From assembly GCF_029168945.1 (NCBI RefSeq), contig NC_083604.1, positions 8,982,812 to 9,046,811 on the forward strand: a DNA stretch of 64,000 bases, read 5' to 3'. The number at the start of each line of letters is the position of its first letter. Position 1 is the stretch's first letter. The DNA comes from Cannabis sativa (lineage: Eukaryota; Streptophyta; Magnoliopsida; Rosales; Cannabaceae). Position numbers and translations under genes: made by a program. The notes under the pieces were generated by a model. That model saw only the letters and a list, made by a program, of their open reading frames with translations. It was not told the DNA's origin and did not search any database. Positions 59,780 through 64,000 of this stretch are shown here, one piece after another.

Positions 59780-60960
59780 TCACTGCTTTGAGTTTAGGCA
59801 ATGGAAATTTTTTTTTTTATTTCTATTTAAAATTTATTTAATAATATTTTATTCAAATGCATTGTAGCAATGGTTTCGACAATGAAGGCTGCTCCGGCTT
59901 TAAAAATATTCTGGGTTTTGGCAGTGAGCAGTACGGGACATTGTTGTTTGTTGGTGTTTTGGAGTTTAATGATTATTATTATTATTTAATTAATCTTTTT
60001 TATTATTTTATTAATGGAAATAGATCTTTATTAGAAAACAAATAATTTAACAAAATAGACATAAATTTAGCAGAAAAAGATTCGATTTCAAAAATAACAG
60101 AAAACTCTAATGGTTGAGATGTAAAATGGCCCTTAATTTGGTAACTAAGTTAGTAAATGTCTACTTTTTAAAAAAATTAAAAAAATGGCCAAATCTAATA
60201 AATTAGATAATAAAAATTATAAAAATAGATTTATCACATATTTTTTTAAAAAAATATATATAATAATAATAAAATTAAGTTACATAATTTTTTTTAGTAT
60301 TGGATATTGTAACAAAAATAAATAAATATATTAGATCATTTAAATATATATAGCAGTAGAAATTAATATACCGTAGTAATAAAATTATATACCACAAAGA
60401 AATTATAACAATACTAAATTAATACTCAAAAAATATATATATCACGCTAACAAATTTTATATATAATAAAATAGAAACTAAATATCATATTAAATATATA
60501 ATATATTATAGACAACAAAAATCATATACCATACAATAAAACATATATACTTACAATAAAAAATAAAACAGAATAATATAATATTATTAAAAAAATCATA
60601 TATATCATATATATTAACAAAATTATATATCACATTTATATATACTAAAATAAAAACTAAACATGCATTATCTAAAATAAAATGATATACTATACAATAA
60701 AACTTATATACCATATAACATAAAATATATACCTTACAATAAAAATATATATAATAATAACAACAAATAAAAATAAAAATATATAGGATGCTAATAAAAT
60801 TATATATCATGTCAACAAAAGTACAATAGAAAATAAAACTTAAATATTATTTAAAACAAATTATATACCGTATAACAAATACATATACCATACAGCAAAA
60901 CATATATACAAAAAATAATAAAAAAAAAAAAATATAGATTACTAATACATATATACAGGG
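59780..60960. repeat. AT-rich block with a degenerate repeat of ATATACCATACAATAAAA
   Basis: Extremely AT-rich. From about 60360 to 60960 the phrase (A)TATACCATACAATAAAACATATA recurs in degenerate form many times (for example near 60525, 60690, 60885), suggesting an old minisatellite or the core of a decayed AT-rich element. Minus-strand frames such as 60490-60810 are low-complexity Tyr/Ile/Phe strings, not genes. Confidence 0.6.
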
Positions 60961-61175
60961 AAATTTCATTTTTTGCCCCTAATAAAACCCCCAATATCAA
61001 AATTTAGACCCTTCACTAATTTGTACAAATTAATTCCATTGATTACATGAATTTCTCACTTTACCCTTTTTTAAAAAAAATAAAAAAAAAATTGTTAAAA
61101 ACTAAAAAAACTTCCCCCTCTCTCTTCCCTCTCTCTTCCTCTCTCTCTTCCCTCTCGTGCACCCCTCTCTCTCTA
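60961..61175. other. CT-rich lead-in to the fold-back element
   Basis: Repeated CTTCCCTCTCTCTCTTCCCTG-like tracts and an AAAAACTAAAAAA phrase occur twice (about 61101 and 61177), so the left end of the fold-back element may have been locally duplicated. The true left boundary could be near 61090. Confidence 0.5.
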
Positions 61176-62383
61176 GAAAAACTAAAAAAGCTTCCCTCTC
61201 TCTCTTCCCTGTCGAATGTTTATTTCTCGGTGGGCAGTGTTAGAAAACCGGAGCACACCCCAATCACTCAAGAATCTTACACCATTATAATGGATAAGTT
61301 GTGTTTTAAGCATTTTGTTAGATTTTATGTAGTTTGTGTTCGTTATATGTGTCGTATTTGTTGAAACTGGTATTTTTTGGTTTGAAATGGTAGATATCTT
61401 GCAGATCTAGTTTTCTGTCGAAATCTGGGTTTTCCAGAAGTTATCGACAGTTTATCGATAGAATATCGATGCTATGTCGATATCATGCTAAGAAAGGTCA
61501 GGGATGACCATTATCGACATGTTGTCGACAGTTTGTCGATATCATGTCGATTAAAAAGCAAATTAACATACATAATTTATTTGAGAATTTGTCGACACAA
61601 AATTGTTGACACACTATCGACATGATGTCGACAATCAATCGATATCACACTTAGCAATCACAGAAAGCAATTACATCACATTGTCGCCAACATATCGACA
61701 TACTGTCGACATGCTATCGATATTCCAAGTATGATCACGCCTATTTAGCAAACAAAATTGTCGACACCATGTCGACATCATATCGACATGAGGTCGATAT
61801 TATCACACATAAAGCAATTAAATCACATTGTCGATAAAATATCGATATACCGTCGACAAATTATCGACATTTTAGGTCAAATTTTTTTTATTCTCATTGT
61901 GTCGACATCCTATCGATACACCTACGACATCCCATCGATATACATTAACAACACAGACAATTTTATTGGTCAAACTACTTTCAATTTTAGGGTTAATTTG
62001 CTTTTTAATCGATATGATATCGACAAACTGTCGACAACATGTCGATAATGGTCATCCCTGACCTTTCTTAGCAGGATATCGACATATCATCGATATTCTA
62101 TCGATAAACTGTCGATAATATCTAGAAAATCCAGATTTCGACTGAAAACTAGATCAGCAAGATCTCTACCATTTCAAACCAAAAAATACCAGTTCCAATA
62201 AATACGACACATATAACGAAAGCAAACTACATAAAATCTAACAAAATGCTTAAAACACAACTTATCCATTATAATGGTGTAAGATTCTTGAGTGATTGGG
62301 GTGTGCTACGGTAGTTTCTTATATAACACAACTTATCCACAGAGAAATAAACATTCAACAGGGAAGAGAGAGAGGGAAGTTTT
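61176..62383. mobile_element. Fold-back (long inverted repeat) element, about 1.2 kb, with a dense RTCGAY array
   Basis: The left arm (about 61176-61567) and right arm (about 61992-62383) are inverted complements nearly throughout. For example CAATCACTCAAGAATCTTAC on the left faces GTAAGATTCTTGAGTGATTG on the right, and GACAGTTTATCGATAGAATA faces TATTCTATCGATAAACTGTC. The right arm has a small internal duplication (CTTATATAACACAACTTATCC). The central about 670 bp (61440-62110, including the inner parts of both arms) holds roughly 35 copies of RTCGAY (TATCGATA, TGTCGACA and relatives). There is no coding capacity. The right end is interrupted by an LTR at 62384, so the outermost right bases lie outside the window. 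Confidence 0.85.
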
Positions 62384-64000
62384 TGTTGGGTTTTATGCCC
62401 TAAATAAAACTCTTTACAATCTGATTAGTTATCAATATAAGAAATTTGAAGTGATTGATGTTTGCATGAATTCTACATGCTAATGGTTTAAATATGTTTA
62501 TTACATTTACACACAGAATCAGTTAAATCCAGATCATATGTTTATTCACAATTACAGTATCGTCAACACAGTGGAATGTGATTGTGATCATATGAATCAA
62601 AAGTTTTGGTCCCTGTTTCATCAGTGTTATTGGATTTACACTAATGTGATAATCAGTGATGATGTGTACTTACACTTGGAGTAAGTGTTATGTTCTTTCC
62701 AGGACATTAGTAAAGTATACTAGTTTCGAATGTATAGAGTATACATTGGACTGGACCGATATTGCAACTAAGTTAAGATATTACAAACTTACCGTTATAC
62801 ATATCTTTCCAAGTCAATATCAGTAGTTGATCTTAAGATTAAAAGAATCTAAATCCTGATATGCTTAGGCTCAACTCAGGAGTGCTATTCATGTTCTTAG
62901 ATTTATTAGTTAAGCCTACTTTCGGGTCAGGGTGATACGTATATTTTGGGAACATGATAGTATGATTGAGTGGGAGTCTTTGAACATAAATATGGAATCT
63001 ATAACCTATTTGGTGTATAGAAGTCAAGTGATGATTCCACTTCGAGCTTAGCAAATAGAAGTAAATGGATGAGCTCTTGTTTAACTGACTAATTATTAGA
63101 TCACTAAACACCATTTACAGGTAGCTAAGTGTTTTAAGGGGCAAAATACATTGAGGGGTGAGAACGGTAAAGAAATCCCATCTCGATGTAGATCATCTAT
63201 ATAGGGGATCTTTAAATCACAATAAGATTATAACAATGGTTAAATGAGATAGTATATTGATATCGTGAAACATACAATATGCTCTATATAAGTCTGAGAG
63301 TGCAATTCTAAGTTCTAAGAGTGGATTCAACGAAGAATTAATAAGTAGGAATTTACTTGGTAAATTTGGTTCACTTATTGGAAGCTCAGCATATAGATCC
63401 ATGGTCCCCATTCTAGTTGAGAACATTCTGCTTGTAAGACTCATTAATTGATTCGTGATTGATCAATTATAATTCTAAAGTTAGACTATGTCTAATTTTA
63501 TGAATTTTCACTAAGTAGGGGTGAAATTGTAAAGAAAAGAGTTTTCTAGGTTTATTTATTTATTAATGGACTTTATATGTCTAATTAATAATTAAATTAA
63601 ATGACAATATTATTTAATAATCTATTTTAGTTATTAAATAATTAGTTTTGGCATTTAAAAGGTTAGAATTGGAAAATTGGCGTTTTTGAGAAAATAGAGA
63701 TAAAATTTGATAAAATTGCAAAATTAAGTGAGGCCCATTACAACACCATGGCCGGCCACTTAAGTTAATTTTTCAAATTAATATTTTCATTATTTTAATG
63801 CCAAATAATTCTAAACCTAGACCTAGTAGTTGCCTATAAATAGAAAGTGATGGCTCAGTCAAATCACAAGTTTTCAGATCATCTTTCTGACAGAAATTTC
63901 TCTCTTCAGAAAACTGAGCCTTCCCCACTTTCTACACCTTGGCCGAAACCCTCTCTCTTTTCTTCTTCATCTTTTTCGTGACCCTAGTGAAAGAGTAAGT
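62384..64000. repeat. LTR of the TGTTGGGTTTTATGCCC family, cut by the window edge
   Basis: Starts TGTTGGGTTTTATGCCCTAA and aligns by eye along its whole visible length (1617 bp) with the solo LTR at 35781-37674, including GGCGTTTTTGAGAAAA, the CATGGCCGG block and the CTGAGCCT...TTGGCCGA block near the end. It is clearly diverged from that copy. Whether it is solo or the first LTR of a complete element cannot be told from this window. It is inserted in the right arm of the fold-back element. Confidence 0.85.

Noticed and set aside
60490..60810. 106-codon minus-strand frame
   Set aside because: Low-complexity Tyr/Ile/Phe composition from AT repeats.
61440..62110. CRISPR-like array
   Set aside because: Motifs are short, palindromic, irregularly spaced, and in plant nuclear DNA; there are no direct repeats with unique spacers of constant length.

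Overview
This is a window of AT-rich nuclear DNA from a plant, most likely a eudicot. The genes have many GT-AG introns, the mobile elements are typical plant families (L1-type LINEs with DUF4283 ORF1, Athila-like Ty3/gypsy, Ty1/copia, Helitron), and three adjacent host genes appear in the same order as Arabidopsis At1g67440 - At1g67430 - At1g67420 (that order is from memory). I cannot name the species from sequence alone. || HOST GENES. An intronless uncharacterised conserved plant protein lies at 3403-4392 (-). The circularly permuted GTPase RsgA (ribosome biogenesis, organellar) is at 8572-11119 (+), five exons, 485 aa as spliced here. Cytosolic ribosomal protein uL22/RPL17 is at 12102-15310 (-), seven exons, 182 aa. 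An endoplasmic-reticulum M28 zinc peptidase (ERMP1-like) is at 52968-59634 (-), 21 exons, 871 aa. For the three multi-exon genes I placed splice sites by eye; the reading phase closes across every junction. The RsgA and RPL17 promoters carry GGCCCA (site II) motifs, and RPL17 also has telo-boxes, as expected of translation genes. || MOBILE DNA. About 37.7 kb between RPL17 and ERMP1 is almost wholly transposons. LINE-1 (15650-32558) has an Athila-like element (21578-32211, 1.2 kb LTRs, TSD ATTTT, tRNA-Asp primer site) nested inside its ORF1. LINE-2 (about 33077-39361) is 5'-truncated and interrupted by a solo LTR (35781-37674, TSD CTCAC). A fold-back MITE is at 39556-39934. A complete but mutated copia element is at 40163-46987 (524 bp LTRs, TSD GGCAT, tRNA-Met primer site). 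A Helitron (47041-52656) carries an RPA1-like gene and captured, fused exons of an aspartyl protease and a galactolipid (MGDG) synthase. Outside the block are two small LINE relics (1511-1860, 4780-5827), another fold-back MITE (5941-6315), and on the right an AT-rich tract, a 1.2 kb fold-back element (61176-62383), and an LTR cut by the window edge (62384-64000) that is inserted in that fold-back. || MOST UNUSUAL SIGNALS. Three unrelated elements each carry a dense array of short CG-centred palindromes built from GTCG/CGAC: CCCGTCGCGACGGG in the Athila-like element, AAACGACATGTCGTTT in the long copia leader, and about 35 copies of RTCGAY in the fold-back element. RPL17 intron 3 contains about seven degenerate tandem copies of a roughly 150 bp unit with conserved inverted arms, a possible intronic small-RNA cluster. 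The Helitron fuses protease and lipid-synthase exons inside a single exon.
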